Positions 8,190-16,491 of a DNA stretch of 64,000 nucleotides are shown one piece after another; within the stretch, counting starts at the first letter, position 1; every line of letters starts with the position of its first letter. The position numbers were made by a program, and so were the translations under genes. The notes under the pieces are model-generated. The model was not told where the DNA came from, did not search any database, and saw only the letters and a list, made by a program, of their open reading frames with translations. This DNA is from a virus, in the IMG/VR virus record IMGVR_UViG_3300044846_005229, positions 207,986 to 271,985 of that record; one strand, given 5' to 3'.

Positions 8190-8272
8190 TTGGTTGGTTG
8201 TTGGTTGTTGGTTATTGGTAGTCGGTTGTTGGCAGGTGTCTAAATAGCAATGAGTCAGAAACCGGTAGCAAT

Positions 8273-8449
8273 CTATTGGCGGCCACTCCCGAGGTTTCTA
8301 AGGTTCTTCAAAGCCATGGCGGCCAATGGCAAGACTATAATTCCCACAAGCAGGAAATTGACTACGGGGTCTGGCAAGTTGACGGGGTCGTTGATTGTTG
8401 TGGGTTGGATTGTTGTGGGTTGGATTGATGCAGTTCGTTGGGTGGCCAT
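8273..8449 (-). CDS. small single-pass membrane protein (58 aa)
   Basis: Frame starting MATQRTASIQ with two tandem IQPTT repeats, then one transmembrane helix (FLLVGIIVLPLAAMAL) and a basic tail. Promoter 8513-8541 is about 60 bp upstream. This accounts for most of an otherwise gene-free 415-bp gap. Function unknown. Confidence 0.55.
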   Translation of the reverse strand: MATQRTASIQPTTIQPTTINDPVNLPDPVVNFLLVGIIVLPLAAMALKNLRNLGSGRQ

Positions 8450-8512
8450 GATGGGTTGCTTGGGGGTTGTTTGGTGATTGCTGGAGGGGGAAAGTTGTCC
8501 AGTTATGGACCC

Positions 8513-8541
8513 ACTCTAGCCTGATGCCTTGTCAATGTCAA
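8513..8541 (-). promoter_or_regulatory. sigma70-type promoter (TTGACA-17-TAGAGT)
   Basis: -35 TTGACA with a 17-bp spacer to TAGAGT, reading into 8273-8449. A run of about 14 cytosines on the plus strand (poly-G on the minus strand) abuts the -35. Confidence 0.55.
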
Positions 8542-8604
8542 CCCCCCCCCCCCCCGAATCGCGCCAGAATTTGCGCCAAAATGGCGGGGTAGGTCCCCAT
8601 CTAA

Positions 8605-10098
8605 TCAAGAGAGCAACCGACTCCTGATATTAGCCAGACTGTTTACATCTTCGCCATATACGCGACCGTCCAGGAAAACCGTTTTTAATTCCCCTAGTCC
8701 TTCCTGCTCATGGGTTTGCTGCTCATGGAGGACAAAGTCATCTCCTTCTTTTTCAACGCGGAGTAAACCCTTGGCCGATTTTTTCGTTCCAGAGTCAGTG
8801 ATTGGATCCTTAAAAATTTCTACACCTTGACCATCAACTTGACCCCAAGTGGATTTGAAAGCCATGCCAAAAGTATCGCGAGTGTGATATTGATAGGAAT
8901 AAGATCCTACACCAAGAACAACGTTGCTGCTGGCCCACTTGTTACGGTTCATATTTTCCAAGATAGAAAAAGCCCGTTGCAAGGTAATGGAATCACCGTA
9001 AATCAGACCAACCCTCGGATTAATTTCCCTGAAGCCACTTTCATTCACGGTGCCGCCAAACTCATCCCAAAGCAATTGCAGAGATCCCTTATGGGCAGGG
9101 CTGCCAGGTTCGGCATCAGGATTACCGCAAAGGATATGTTCGGGGTTACCGCTATCACCCCTGAGTACAACCTTAGCAAGTCCCATAGCGTCCGGTTGAC
9201 GGCTTAAGATAACATCCTTAAGTTGAACAGCAATTTTAGTCAAGACATTCCAGTAATCCCAAGTGTCACTAACAATACTGACGATACCACTGGGGTACCT
9301 GTCTTGAATAAGGCGCCGGTAAGTTTCCAACTCATTATCTTTACCGCCAATGCACATTACACTGTGCTCAGTAGCAGGGACACCGCCCGCGATAAACTCA
9401 GAGCCAACATCATAGTAGTCTTCTAGGAAGTCGATCGAGGGGATATTGTCCGAACCTGTAAACGAGAAAAGATGACCAATACCATGGGCAGCCCCATCAT
9501 GAATTCCACCAACACCCCTCAACGAAAAGTCGTGCGCCTGGAAATTAACAAAGCTGGGGTCAGCTCCCGTCAATGCAGCATAACGATCTAGCAAACGACG
9601 AAACTCGTAAGCAACGGTAGCGATATTGACTGTTTTCCAAATTTCCGACGAAAGGGCAGTTTCCACGTAGTTAGTCAACCAGTAGAATTCGTGAATAGTA
9701 TTCTGGATCGTCAAAAATGGTACTCTCAAATTGACTCGGCTTCCCTCAGGCAAAGCTTTAACCCTAAGGGGCATATAGCCGAGGTCATGTAAATCAGCCA
9801 GGTGATCTACTCCAACCGCCCCTGGGCCGAGGGCCGAATCCATACGCCTACGGTACTTTTCAAGTACTTGATCCTTTGGTTTATTGAAAAAGGAGTCATT
9901 CCACAAGTCTTGAAGATACCATTTAAGAGTGCCTTGAATCCCTGCCACTACGATTTTATGATCGAAATCCGGTAGCATCTTAGCCAGACGGTCAGATCTA
10001 GCGGTTTGATTGGTGTATACGATTTCGGTTTTGTCAGGGTATTGGTAGATATGCCCAGTCTTGTAAAAGTCGGTTGCGTGGGGGGCAAAAAGTTTCAT
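8605..10098 (-). CDS. nadV: nicotinamide phosphoribosyltransferase
   Basis: A 497-residue NAMPT/NadV enzyme that converts nicotinamide and PRPP to NMN. Hallmarks: DFSLRGVGG (the DFG-like segment), GATEHSVM-type active-site His in PATEHSVMC, SDTWDYW, and VVLRGDSGNP carrying the ribose-binding Asp. Length matches the family (~490). PRPP synthetase lies immediately upstream in the same direction with a 65-bp gap, supplying the cosubstrate. Such pairs occur in large phages and are linked to NAD replenishment, including countering NAD-depleting defences. Confidence 0.96.
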   Translation of the reverse strand: MKLFAPHATDFYKTGHIYQYPDKTEIVYTNQTARSDRLAKMLPDFDHKIVVAGIQGTLKWYLQDLWNDSFFNKPKDQVLEKYRRRMDSALGPGAVGVDHLADLHDLGYMPLRVKALPEGSRVNLRVPFLTIQNTIHEFYWLTNYVETALSSEIWKTVNIATVAYEFRRLLDRYAALTGADPSFVNFQAHDFSLRGVGGIHDGAAHGIGHLFSFTGSDNIPSIDFLEDYYDVGSEFIAGGVPATEHSVMCIGGKDNELETYRRLIQDRYPSGIVSIVSDTWDYWNVLTKIAVQLKDVILSRQPDAMGLAKVVLRGDSGNPEHILCGNPDAEPGSPAHKGSLQLLWDEFGGTVNESGFREINPRVGLIYGDSITLQRAFSILENMNRNKWASSNVVLGVGSYSYQYHTRDTFGMAFKSTWGQVDGQGVEIFKDPITDSGTKKSAKGLLRVEKEGDDFVLHEQQTHEQEGLGELKTVFLDGRVYGEDVNSLANIRSRLLS

Positions 10099-10163
10099 TG
10101 TTTGTTAGGGGTTTGGTTGCGTTTGGTTGCGTTTGGCGGTAGTTGCGTCCGGGTTAATAAGGC

Positions 10164-11084
10164 CTAGTTCACCCTGAGACAAGTCAAGTTGGCGGGTAGT
10201 TCCCGATAAAAGTCTCGATTCGGCAACATGTTCGCCACATAGAAGTGATCGATAAGGCCATCAAAAACCTCAAAACCCTTCGAGAAGATTCCATGGGTGA
10301 TATACAAGTCGATGCGGGATGGCTCGTATTTTTTCAGAACCTTGGCAAGTTCAATAAAGGTCCGACCACCATCGCAAATATCGTCAACAATAAGAAGGTT
10401 CTTCCCTTTGTAATCGCCGTCTTGGATCTCCGTTCGCAGGATTTCCCCATTTTCAGGGTTACGGACCTTAGTGGCATACTTGACTTCAGTAGACCCTCTA
10501 AATCTAGCAGCTACTTCCGCCCGTGGCACTGCGCCTTTATCAGGGGCAATGATTACGGTGGTGGGGTCCCACTCCATGCCTGAAGGTATCAATTCAAACT
10601 TACTCAAAAGGGAATCAACCTGATCGTTAACAAAGTTGGTGAATTCCCCAAAGATGCCCTCAGCTATAGGGCTATGAACATCCCACGTTGCCAAGAGGTC
10701 GCACTCGCCCAAATACGGCCTGAGGGAATTAGCAAACACCGACAGGGAGAAAGCTTCGCCTTCAGCACAAACTCTATCCTGGCGGCTATAGGGGAGATAG
10801 GGGATAAAAAGTTCCAACTTCCAAGGCTTGGGGAGCCCATCCCTCACTCTTTTAATCGCATCCAAAATAAGCAAAAGTTTCACCCATTCTTCGCCTTTGC
10901 CGTCGATGTCAGCAGTGACGAAGATTTCGGAGTATTCAGACAGACTATCAAGGTTAACTCCGTCTAAGATTCTAACTTGATGCTCTCCAGCCGAGAAAGT
11001 GAAGGTTGAGTAATTGATCTCTGTAGGAGGTTTCCCCTCGATTAGATCCCTCGTTAGATTGGTTGCAGTTATGTTGATTGTCAT
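10164..11084 (-). CDS. prs: ribose-phosphate pyrophosphokinase (PRPP synthetase)
   Basis: 306 residues with the Prs signature motifs: YSRQDRVC, WDVHSP, the APDKGAVPRA region and the PRPP-loop IVDDICDGGRTF near the C-terminus. It makes PRPP from ribose 5-phosphate and ATP, the substrate of the adjacent nicotinamide phosphoribosyltransferase. First gene of the unit from promoter 11136-11164. Start context AACAAAATGAC. Confidence 0.96.
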   Translation of the reverse strand: MTINITATNLTRDLIEGKPPTEINYSTFTFSAGEHQVRILDGVNLDSLSEYSEIFVTADIDGKGEEWVKLLLILDAIKRVRDGLPKPWKLELFIPYLPYSRQDRVCAEGEAFSLSVFANSLRPYLGECDLLATWDVHSPIAEGIFGEFTNFVNDQVDSLLSKFELIPSGMEWDPTTVIIAPDKGAVPRAEVAARFRGSTEVKYATKVRNPENGEILRTEIQDGDYKGKNLLIVDDICDGGRTFIELAKVLKKYEPSRIDLYITHGIFSKGFEVFDGLIDHFYVANMLPNRDFYRELPANLTCLRVN

Positions 11085-11135
11085 TTTGTTAGTGGTTTTA
11101 GTTGGTTTAGTTGCAATGATGTCTCAACTGGAGCA

Positions 11136-11164
11136 ACTATAGCGTTTTTGCCCTACAGAAACAA
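11136..11164 (-). promoter_or_regulatory. sigma70-type promoter (TTGTTT-17-TATAGT)
   Basis: -35 TTGTTT, 17-bp spacer, -10 TATAGT driving prs-nadV. Upstream is the inverted repeat AAGCC-TTC-GGCTT (11171-11183) and the AACCGAACC segment; the hairpin may terminate the preceding SLH transcript. Confidence 0.75.
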
Positions 11165-11271
11165 GGGGGAAAGCCGAAGGCTTAGGTTCGGTTCCCCCCC
11201 ATACCTCTAGTTCCTATTGGTTTGAATGATATATGAAAAGAAAGAGGGGGTGAGGCACCCCCCGGCCGCAA

Positions 11272-12126
11272 TCAGAACTTAAAGCCGAGACCGATAGTGC
11301 CGACGGGGGCGTAAGCCGTTCCAGCAACACCGTTTTCCTGAGTCGGGAACTTCAGATCAGCGAAACCAACCAGGGACGATGTAAAAGCACGCTCCACACC
11401 GGCAACGAATACAAACTGAGAACCTTGACCAATGCTGGTCTGGTAGTTGGCTTCCCCATCGTTCGTCAATGCCCATTGGCCACCGGCACCGAGGTAGAGG
11501 TTAGTGCCACTAACGAAAGTACCACCGATGGTACGCCCAGCCAGGGAAACGTCTACGGTCCCCAGAACACCGATAGCAGAACCAATTTGGCTATCAGGGC
11601 CCGCAGCGAAGTTCACATAGGGACGAGCTGAGATGGCAGTACCGTAGACTTCAGCCACTGGGAAACGTCCCTGAAGGGTACCACCAGCGATAGTACGATT
11701 GTTGCTATAGGTGTCGCTGCTAACGCCTTGGCGATTCAGGTTAACGCCTACGCCAACATAATTACCAACTCCAACTGCTTTCCGAGTTGCCGTATCTTCA
11801 AGGGCAGAAATACGAGCGTTGGTAACTGCGATAGCCGCACGAGCCTCGTCTGCAATGCGACGATCTGCTTGGCTCAGTGTGTCATAAACCCGGTCAACGC
11901 AAGCACTCATGAGAGCTACGCTTTCGTAGCGGGTGGTGGGATTGCTACCACGGAAAGTGCCATCGGGATAACCAGCAACGCAACCATACTTTTCAGCTAG
12001 GTTTTGAAGGGCACCGTAGGCCCAATTTGTAGGAGAAGAGTCCGTAAACCGTGGTGCGGCGAACGCAGGGGTGGTAAAGGAAGCGATAGCTGCTAATGTA
12101 GCAATAATTCGATTTTTCATTTTCAT
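11272..12126 (-). CDS. secreted SLH-domain outer-membrane beta-barrel-like protein
   Basis: Start set at MKMKNR (context ACAAAATG); 284 residues. A signal peptide ends near TPAFA. Then a single S-layer homology domain (NWAYGALQNLAEKYGC, GYPDGTF, TRYE) of the cyanobacterial porin type, a short predicted coiled coil, and a Gly/aromatic-rich C-terminal half ending GLGFKF with terminal Phe, as in outer-membrane barrels. Shorter than usual cyanobacterial SLH-OprB porins. Probably host-derived; in a phage it could remodel the host envelope (inference). Confidence 0.8.
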   Translation of the reverse strand: MKMKNRIIATLAAIASFTTPAFAAPRFTDSSPTNWAYGALQNLAEKYGCVAGYPDGTFRGSNPTTRYESVALMSACVDRVYDTLSQADRRIADEARAAIAVTNARISALEDTATRKAVGVGNYVGVGVNLNRQGVSSDTYSNNRTIAGGTLQGRFPVAEVYGTAISARPYVNFAAGPDSQIGSAIGVLGTVDVSLAGRTIGGTFVSGTNLYLGAGGQWALTNDGEANYQTSIGQGSQFVFVAGVERAFTSSLVGFADLKFPTQENGVAGTAYAPVGTIGLGFKF

Positions 12127-12275
12127 TTTGTTTGTGTTTTGTCTGTACAGATCCGGGTTACAAATCCCGGAATGTGATTGTGGGGTTATGAACCCCGGTG
12201 CAAATAGCACTTTGCCCTCTCAGGGTTACAATCACCTTGCTATTGGGTCGTTTATTGGGAGATTTACCATGGGAG

Positions 12276-12304
12276 ATTATACCATAGTTTCTCATATAGG
12301 GCCA
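12276..12304 (-). promoter_or_regulatory. probable promoter and structured leader of the SLH gene
   Basis: A perfect -10 TATAAT (12276-12281) but a poor -35. The roughly 150-nt leader to the ATG at 12126 holds two small hairpins (GGGGTTCATAACCCC and CGGGATTTGTAACCCG), so post-transcriptional control is possible. Confidence 0.4.
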
Positions 12305-13281
12305 AACTCATAGGTCGTTGTCCGTGAGCAATGAAAAACTTCCCCCTTCGGATAGACTTTTTGGACTTCCTGGACGACCCATTTCCTTGTCTCTTCGTTG
12401 GCTTTGAAATCCGTTAAACTGTTTTTCAGGTGGAAAAGTCTTCTAGTTACATCTTCTAGGATTTTTTTAGCTTTCCCGACGAGGATCACGTCCGTGGTAC
12501 CCCGTGAGTCAAATTTTGGATATACATTGGGGGATACAAGGTCTAGAAAATCCAATGCGTCTTGAAAAGTGTTCATTGCCACACCAAGTGGCTGATAGGG
12601 ATATAGCGTGCTATATGCCATGCAATAATTTCGCAATATCGGGAAAAACAAAGTCTTCCCGTCTTTTTTAGTAATCTCTAGGATTTTACGATTCACTGGC
12701 ATGAAGAAGGGGTTTTGTTTCCTAGCTTTAGACTCCGCCCGCTGAATCATGAAGGGGCTTGTAGGAGAAAGTGTTGTAACACAACGGAAGCTATCCCCCA
12801 TGTCATGAACTTTGTATGAAGCTTCGAACTTACACACTTTGCTAAAGTAACGGTCATTTTCGGTATTTTGCCTTTCCCGTAAGAATTCCCTTTGTAATTC
12901 CAAAGCTTCTGAGGAACAACATTCTGGAAGCCGTCTAATTAAAAACAGAATTGCGTCTACCAACTCGAAGTCATCCCTGCAAGGGTGGAAATTTGTCTTA
13001 ACCTCGGAAATGAACTTTTCTAATAAAACCTTCTCACGGAAAGCTACATACATAATTGGTTCATAATAGCCCAATTCCGGCTTCCCTACTATAAACATTT
13101 GAGTGTGGGGGAAGTGATTTCCAGTGCCAAATCCTAGATCAACCGGGTCAAAATTTTGCCATCTAGTCCCAGGCGGAGGGCACGGCCTCTGATGGTAAAG
13201 GGGGAAATAAACCTCTTCTCCCCCCCCCCAATCTGTAACTTTCAAGTACTTGAAAAGAGTTTCTATTTTGAGTTGGGACAT
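12292..13281 (-). CDS. hypothetical protein (329 aa)
   Basis: No family recognised. Soluble, with many Phe and Pro, and a Cys-rich segment (LPECCSSEALELQREFL). Contains a short poly-G-coded GG stretch near the N-terminus (TDWGGGEEV) from a nine-base homopolymer. Function unknown. Confidence 0.75.
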   Translation of the reverse strand: MSQLKIETLFKYLKVTDWGGGEEVYFPLYHQRPCPPPGTRWQNFDPVDLGFGTGNHFPHTQMFIVGKPELGYYEPIMYVAFREKVLLEKFISEVKTNFHPCRDDFELVDAILFLIRRLPECCSSEALELQREFLRERQNTENDRYFSKVCKFEASYKVHDMGDSFRCVTTLSPTSPFMIQRAESKARKQNPFFMPVNRKILEITKKDGKTLFFPILRNYCMAYSTLYPYQPLGVAMNTFQDALDFLDLVSPNVYPKFDSRGTTDVILVGKAKKILEDVTRRLFHLKNSLTDFKANEETRKWVVQEVQKVYPKGEVFHCSRTTTYEFGPI

Positions 13282-13301
13282 TGTAGTTTGGATTATTGAA
13301 C

Positions 13302-13520
13302 TTATTTACCGGAGTCATAGGTGCAAAGTGCGGTGTAATGCCCTAGTTCATAACCTTCAGTCCAACTTCCCCCGGACCGAACACAATCACTCATTCTGTA
13401 CGGACTTTTACCAGAGAGCACCCCGGCAGTAATTGAAGCAAGGATCCCCAAAATCGCCCCACAAATTAAAAGTTCAATCAGGATGAAGCCGTTAGGGGTT
13501 TGAAATTTTAATCGTGTCAT
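13302..13520 (-). CDS. type IV pseudopilin-like protein (72 aa)
   Basis: Start at MTRLKFQ. It has a class III prepilin signal: short basic leader, Gly11 before Phe12, Glu at mature position 5 (G|FILIE), then a hydrophobic helix (LLICGAILGILASITAG) and a small Cys-containing C-terminal domain. These features would let the host prepilin peptidase and type IV pilus or competence machinery recognise it. Followed by cell-wall genes, so an envelope role is likely. Very short for a pilin. Confidence 0.65.
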   Translation of the reverse strand: MTRLKFQTPNGFILIELLICGAILGILASITAGVLSGKSPYRMSDCVRSGGSWTEGYELGHYTALCTYDSGK

Positions 13521-13574
13521 TTTAAGAAGTAAAGGAAAGAAGGGTGAGTACCAGCAAGGCATCACCCATGGCAA

Positions 13575-13922
13575 TCAGAGACGAGAAATGCAAACGTTGG
13601 CTAAACCACTGACCCCCAGGCGTTGAGCAGCTCCGTGAGCAAGGTCAATGATACGACCTCCGATGTAGGGTCCCCTATCTGAAATCCTAACATCAGCAAC
13701 AAGGCCATTGTCACGATTTACTACTCTGACCCAACTTCCAAAGGGGAGTGAAGGATGTGCTGCTGTCATTGTGTTAGGGCGCAATCTTTCACCACTAGCA
13801 GTTAAGTTTCCATATAATCCTGGCCCATACCAACTGGCTTGGCCACACTGCTTGGCTTGAGCTGGTTCCCCAGAAAGAAGTCCGGCAGCGAGAAGGAAAG
13901 AGGATAATTTGGAAAAACGCAT
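13575..13922 (-). CDS. RlpA-like double-psi beta-barrel protein
   Basis: Mature part matches RlpA/DPBB proteins: QASWYGPGLYGNLTASGE, HPSLPFGSWVRVVN and RISDRGPYIGGRIIDLAHGA. RlpA enzymes are septal peptidoglycan lytic transglycosylases. Preceded by a hydrophobic signal-like segment (SSFLLAAGLLSGEPAQA) beginning at the chosen ATG 13922; in-frame starts at 13943 and 14051 are possible, the last overlapping the upstream stop. Beside an endolysin, so probably part of wall degradation or remodelling. Confidence 0.75.
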   Translation of the reverse strand: MRFSKLSSFLLAAGLLSGEPAQAKQCGQASWYGPGLYGNLTASGERLRPNTMTAAHPSLPFGSWVRVVNRDNGLVADVRISDRGPYIGGRIIDLAHGAAQRLGVSGLANVCISRL

Positions 13923-14050
13923 GAAAACATTAGGATCCAACATTATTCTAGGTTTTTGCGGTTGGCAACCACGGCCTGGTGCCTGATTACTCGGGCTAGA
14001 TACCATTGTAGCTTGTTGCGGTGAGCAAGTAAAGTTCGGGAAACCGCCCA

Positions 14051-14728
14051 TCAGCTTGCCTCTTGGCGAAGATTTGCTAGGTTTTCTTCATAGAAGCGCC
14101 GCAGGTCCTCATACCTTTTAACCGGCTGACCGTAATAGCTGTTGCCGCCATAAGTCGGAAGAGATGCCCATTCCGGAGCAAGCTTTGCAATTAGCGTAGG
14201 AGTAATCTTCCCGGAATCAGCTAGGCTCAAGGCATTGCGCTTTTCGACAAGGTACAAGGCTGCTTGGTCTTGGCTTCCGGGGCCAAAGTCCGAAAGGTTA
14301 AGTTTCTTGGATGCTTCATCCCAGGTCCCTGGCAAGAACTGATAGGCCCCAGCAGCTGCACTCGCGTAGCTCACCGAGTATTGAATTTGGTTTGGATGTT
14401 TTTCTAATGAGGATACCATGCGCCCCCCAAACAAAATCCGGTAGCCATCTCGGCTATTTTCAGTCCAGGTTCCTTCGGCAAAGCGAATGGTATTTAAAAG
14501 GGCTCTGCGTTCTGGCGTAAGCTCATAGGCAGGGGCCGGTAAAAACTTTGTAGGATCGCAGCCTGTGCAGATGGGGTCGAGTCCTAGTGGTAGACCTGGG
14601 GAGAGACCCATGATTGCGACTTTCTGAGGTATAGGGTATTCCAGTCTGTTAAACTCAGTAAGTCCGTTTAGCGGGGTTGCAACAGTTCCAACCAGGGAAA
14701 CAGCCACAAGTGTAGTGAGGTTAAGCAT
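14051..14728 (-). CDS. endolysin, lambda R-type lytic transglycosylase (GH104-like)
   Basis: 225 residues. The C-terminal 150 match lambda gpR: LLNTIRFAEGT with presumed catalytic E85, YRILFGGR, SAAAGAYQFLPGTW, DQAALYLVEKR and EWASLP. The first ~65 residues are a hydrophobic N-terminus and Pro-rich linker, resembling a signal or signal-anchor sequence, so export may be holin-independent. Promoter 14905-14932 lies upstream. RlpA-like and pseudopilin-like genes follow. Confidence 0.85.
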   Translation of the reverse strand: MLNLTTLVAVSLVGTVATPLNGLTEFNRLEYPIPQKVAIMGLSPGLPLGLDPICTGCDPTKFLPAPAYELTPERRALLNTIRFAEGTWTENSRDGYRILFGGRMVSSLEKHPNQIQYSVSYASAAAGAYQFLPGTWDEASKKLNLSDFGPGSQDQAALYLVEKRNALSLADSGKITPTLIAKLAPEWASLPTYGGNSYYGQPVKRYEDLRRFYEENLANLRQEAS

Positions 14729-14904
14729 TTAATTAGTTAGATACAACATCCGATTAGGATAAGGAGAAGTTCCCCGTCTCAGGGGCGAATCCCTCGGCAC
14801 ATTTTGTTTAAGGGCACATTATCATGCCCCGATCCCCACTTTGCGGTTTGCAAAGAACCCCCTCATAAAGGGCGACGTTTTAGGTTCCGTCATGGGTCGT
14901 TTCT

Positions 14905-14932
14905 ATTATAGCACCCTAGATCAGAAAGTCAA
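14905..14932 (-). promoter_or_regulatory. sigma70-type promoter (TTGACT-16-TGCTATAAT)
   Basis: -35 TTGACT, 16-bp spacer, extended -10 TGC-TATAAT, reading toward the endolysin. The ~175-bp leader contains a GGGC..GCCC hairpin and a possible 23-codon ORF starting MTEPKTSPF; nothing else is recognised there. Confidence 0.7.
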
Positions 14933-14978
14933 TGGGTAAGGGCGGATGGATAGGTGGATGGGCGAATGGTGACGATCC

Positions 14979-15164
14979 TTATAGGAAGTCGGAGCCAGGT
15001 GTATTACCAAAGTCTAAACAATATTCTCTAAACATCTCCTTGACTAATTGCCAATTTTCCCCGCTGGCATCTAACCCAAGTTTCTCAGTGGCTTGGGGGA
15101 CGTTCCATTTTGCCCCATATAATTTTCCCATCGCAATTTCATAGTCCCCCTTTGAAAAAGTCAT
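14979..15164 (-). CDS. small hypothetical protein (61 aa)
   Basis: MTFSKGDYEIAMGKLYG start, helical, no known family. Its start codon region touches the stop of the upstream gene at 15164, so coexpression is likely. Confidence 0.6.
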   Translation of the reverse strand: MTFSKGDYEIAMGKLYGAKWNVPQATEKLGLDASGENWQLVKEMFREYCLDFGNTPGSDFL

Positions 15165-15601
15165 TACTTGTTGCCAGGATTTTTATTGTTATTTTTCCGT
15201 TTATTGTCATTTAACAAATTATTTATCATCTTAGTGAGAATCTTATTGACAGGCTCTGGGACCTGGTAAACGGGGATTTTTGGTTTTTTGCCGGGAGCTT
15301 TCGCTGCAGGGGCTTTCGTTTCGGGTTTTGTCACCGGGGACTTTGCTGCTGGTGACTTTGCTGCGGGTAACTTACGTTGGGCCAATATCTGATTAGCAAC
15401 TTTGGTGATCGCTGGATTTAAAGCCCAAGGAATATCAACCATGCAAACATGGTAACCCGGGATGCAAGAAGCCCCGCAAGATTTCCCCTTTTTGCATTTC
15501 TTTCTTTTTAGTTTGGGTAAATTGAGACCACCTAGCCTAGCTATTTGACCACGTTTAGCGGCATTAATTTGGCCCTCAGTTCTTCTTTCAATTAAAGGCA
15601 T
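15164..15601 (-). CDS. basic Cys-motif protein with AKSP repeats (145 aa)
   Basis: Very basic. A Cys cluster (KKCKKGKSCGASCIPG, then VCMVDI) is followed by tandem AAKSP/TKPETKAP repeats and an Asn/Lys-rich tail. It could bind nucleic acid or metal. The repeats suggest a flexible linker. No family confidently assigned. Confidence 0.65.
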   Translation of the reverse strand: MPLIERRTEGQINAAKRGQIARLGGLNLPKLKRKKCKKGKSCGASCIPGYHVCMVDIPWALNPAITKVANQILAQRKLPAAKSPAAKSPVTKPETKAPAAKAPGKKPKIPVYQVPEPVNKILTKMINNLLNDNKRKNNNKNPGNK

Positions 15602-15626
15602 CTAGGGTGGATCGCTTGGTCTTATT

Positions 15627-16031
15627 TTACCCCGTTACCTTTCTTTCCTTACCCCGATAATTACCCCTAAGGGCCCTATGAATCCCCTCAAACCATCCTA
15701 CCTTATGAGGATCCCCACACTTCCACAACGGTAAATGAGATAGCAAATATCGTTTTTCCTCATTAACCAAACAAGCGATTGCGCTAGGGTCATAACCTTC
15801 ATAGTCGGGGTCATAGAACTTAACTACCGGTATAGAGTGGTACTCTAATGATAAGAGTAAATCTATCAGGTGCCATCTCCCCTCAACTGTTAGCCAAACG
15901 AAAGAGGGATGCTCGCCCTCAGGAACTCCCCGTAAACGGCAATACTCCAGCTGAGCATGAGCAGATTGAATAGCTTGCTGATGGGTAGGGAGATCACGCC
16001 TAGAAATGGCGTAGAAGTGTTTTGGGCTCAT
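15627..16031 (-). CDS. hypothetical protein (134 aa)
   Basis: No domain recognised. Begins MSPKHFYAISRRDLPTHQQ and ends with a basic tail. It lies 5 bp downstream of the ParB-like gene and is probably cotranscribed with it. Confidence 0.65.
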   Translation of the reverse strand: MSPKHFYAISRRDLPTHQQAIQSAHAQLEYCRLRGVPEGEHPSFVWLTVEGRWHLIDLLLSLEYHSIPVVKFYDPDYEGYDPSAIACLVNEEKRYLLSHLPLWKCGDPHKVGWFEGIHRALRGNYRGKERKVTG

Positions 16032-16036
16032 ATTTC

Positions 16037-16468
16037 CTAGGTGGGTATACTAACGGAATTATCACTCTGGGTTAAGTCCACATCTGATAAATTAAAAAGT
16101 TCTTTAAAGAACTCGACTTCACCTGAGAATTCAACTGGTACAGTAGCCAAATTAGCAAAAATTGCTGCAGCTAAGCGGTGATTACCGTCAGTGAGTATCC
16201 AATCCATAGAGTAACCCATAGAGGGGATTCCTACGTCTAAGGAAATTGGATCCTTAAACCCATTCACAATGAAATAAGCTATTCTTGCTGCGTGGTCATT
16301 GGCCGTTGGTTTTCTACCGTTAGCCCTAAGATTACTGATAGGAATCTCTAGCAAATTCCCGCAATTGACGGCCTTTTGTACCTTGGACTTTGGGACCTTG
16401 ACACCCCAAGGATGATATAGGTATGGGTCGCAAAGTTCTTTAAGCTTACTCACCGGGACATGGATCAT
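16037..16468 (-). CDS. ParB/sulfiredoxin-fold-like protein (143 aa)
   Basis: The segment HAARIAYFIVNGF followed by DPISLDVG and WILTDGNHRLAAAIFA resembles the ParB N-terminal/sulfiredoxin fold (helix, beta strand, then (D)GxHR nucleotide loop). Such phage proteins may bind or hydrolyse nucleotides. Alternative: another phage-specific ParB-like family. Overlap with the upstream gene is absent; the gap is 23 bp. Confidence 0.6.
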   Translation of the reverse strand: MIHVPVSKLKELCDPYLYHPWGVKVPKSKVQKAVNCGNLLEIPISNLRANGRKPTANDHAARIAYFIVNGFKDPISLDVGIPSMGYSMDWILTDGNHRLAAAIFANLATVPVEFSGEVEFFKELFNLSDVDLTQSDNSVSIPT

Positions 16469-16491
16469 GTGTTTCTGAATACAAATGGCAT

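Noticed and set aside
8250-8477. Plus-strand 75-codon frame
   Set aside because: Shadow of the minus-strand membrane protein and of its CA-rich leader; whole window is otherwise minus-strand.
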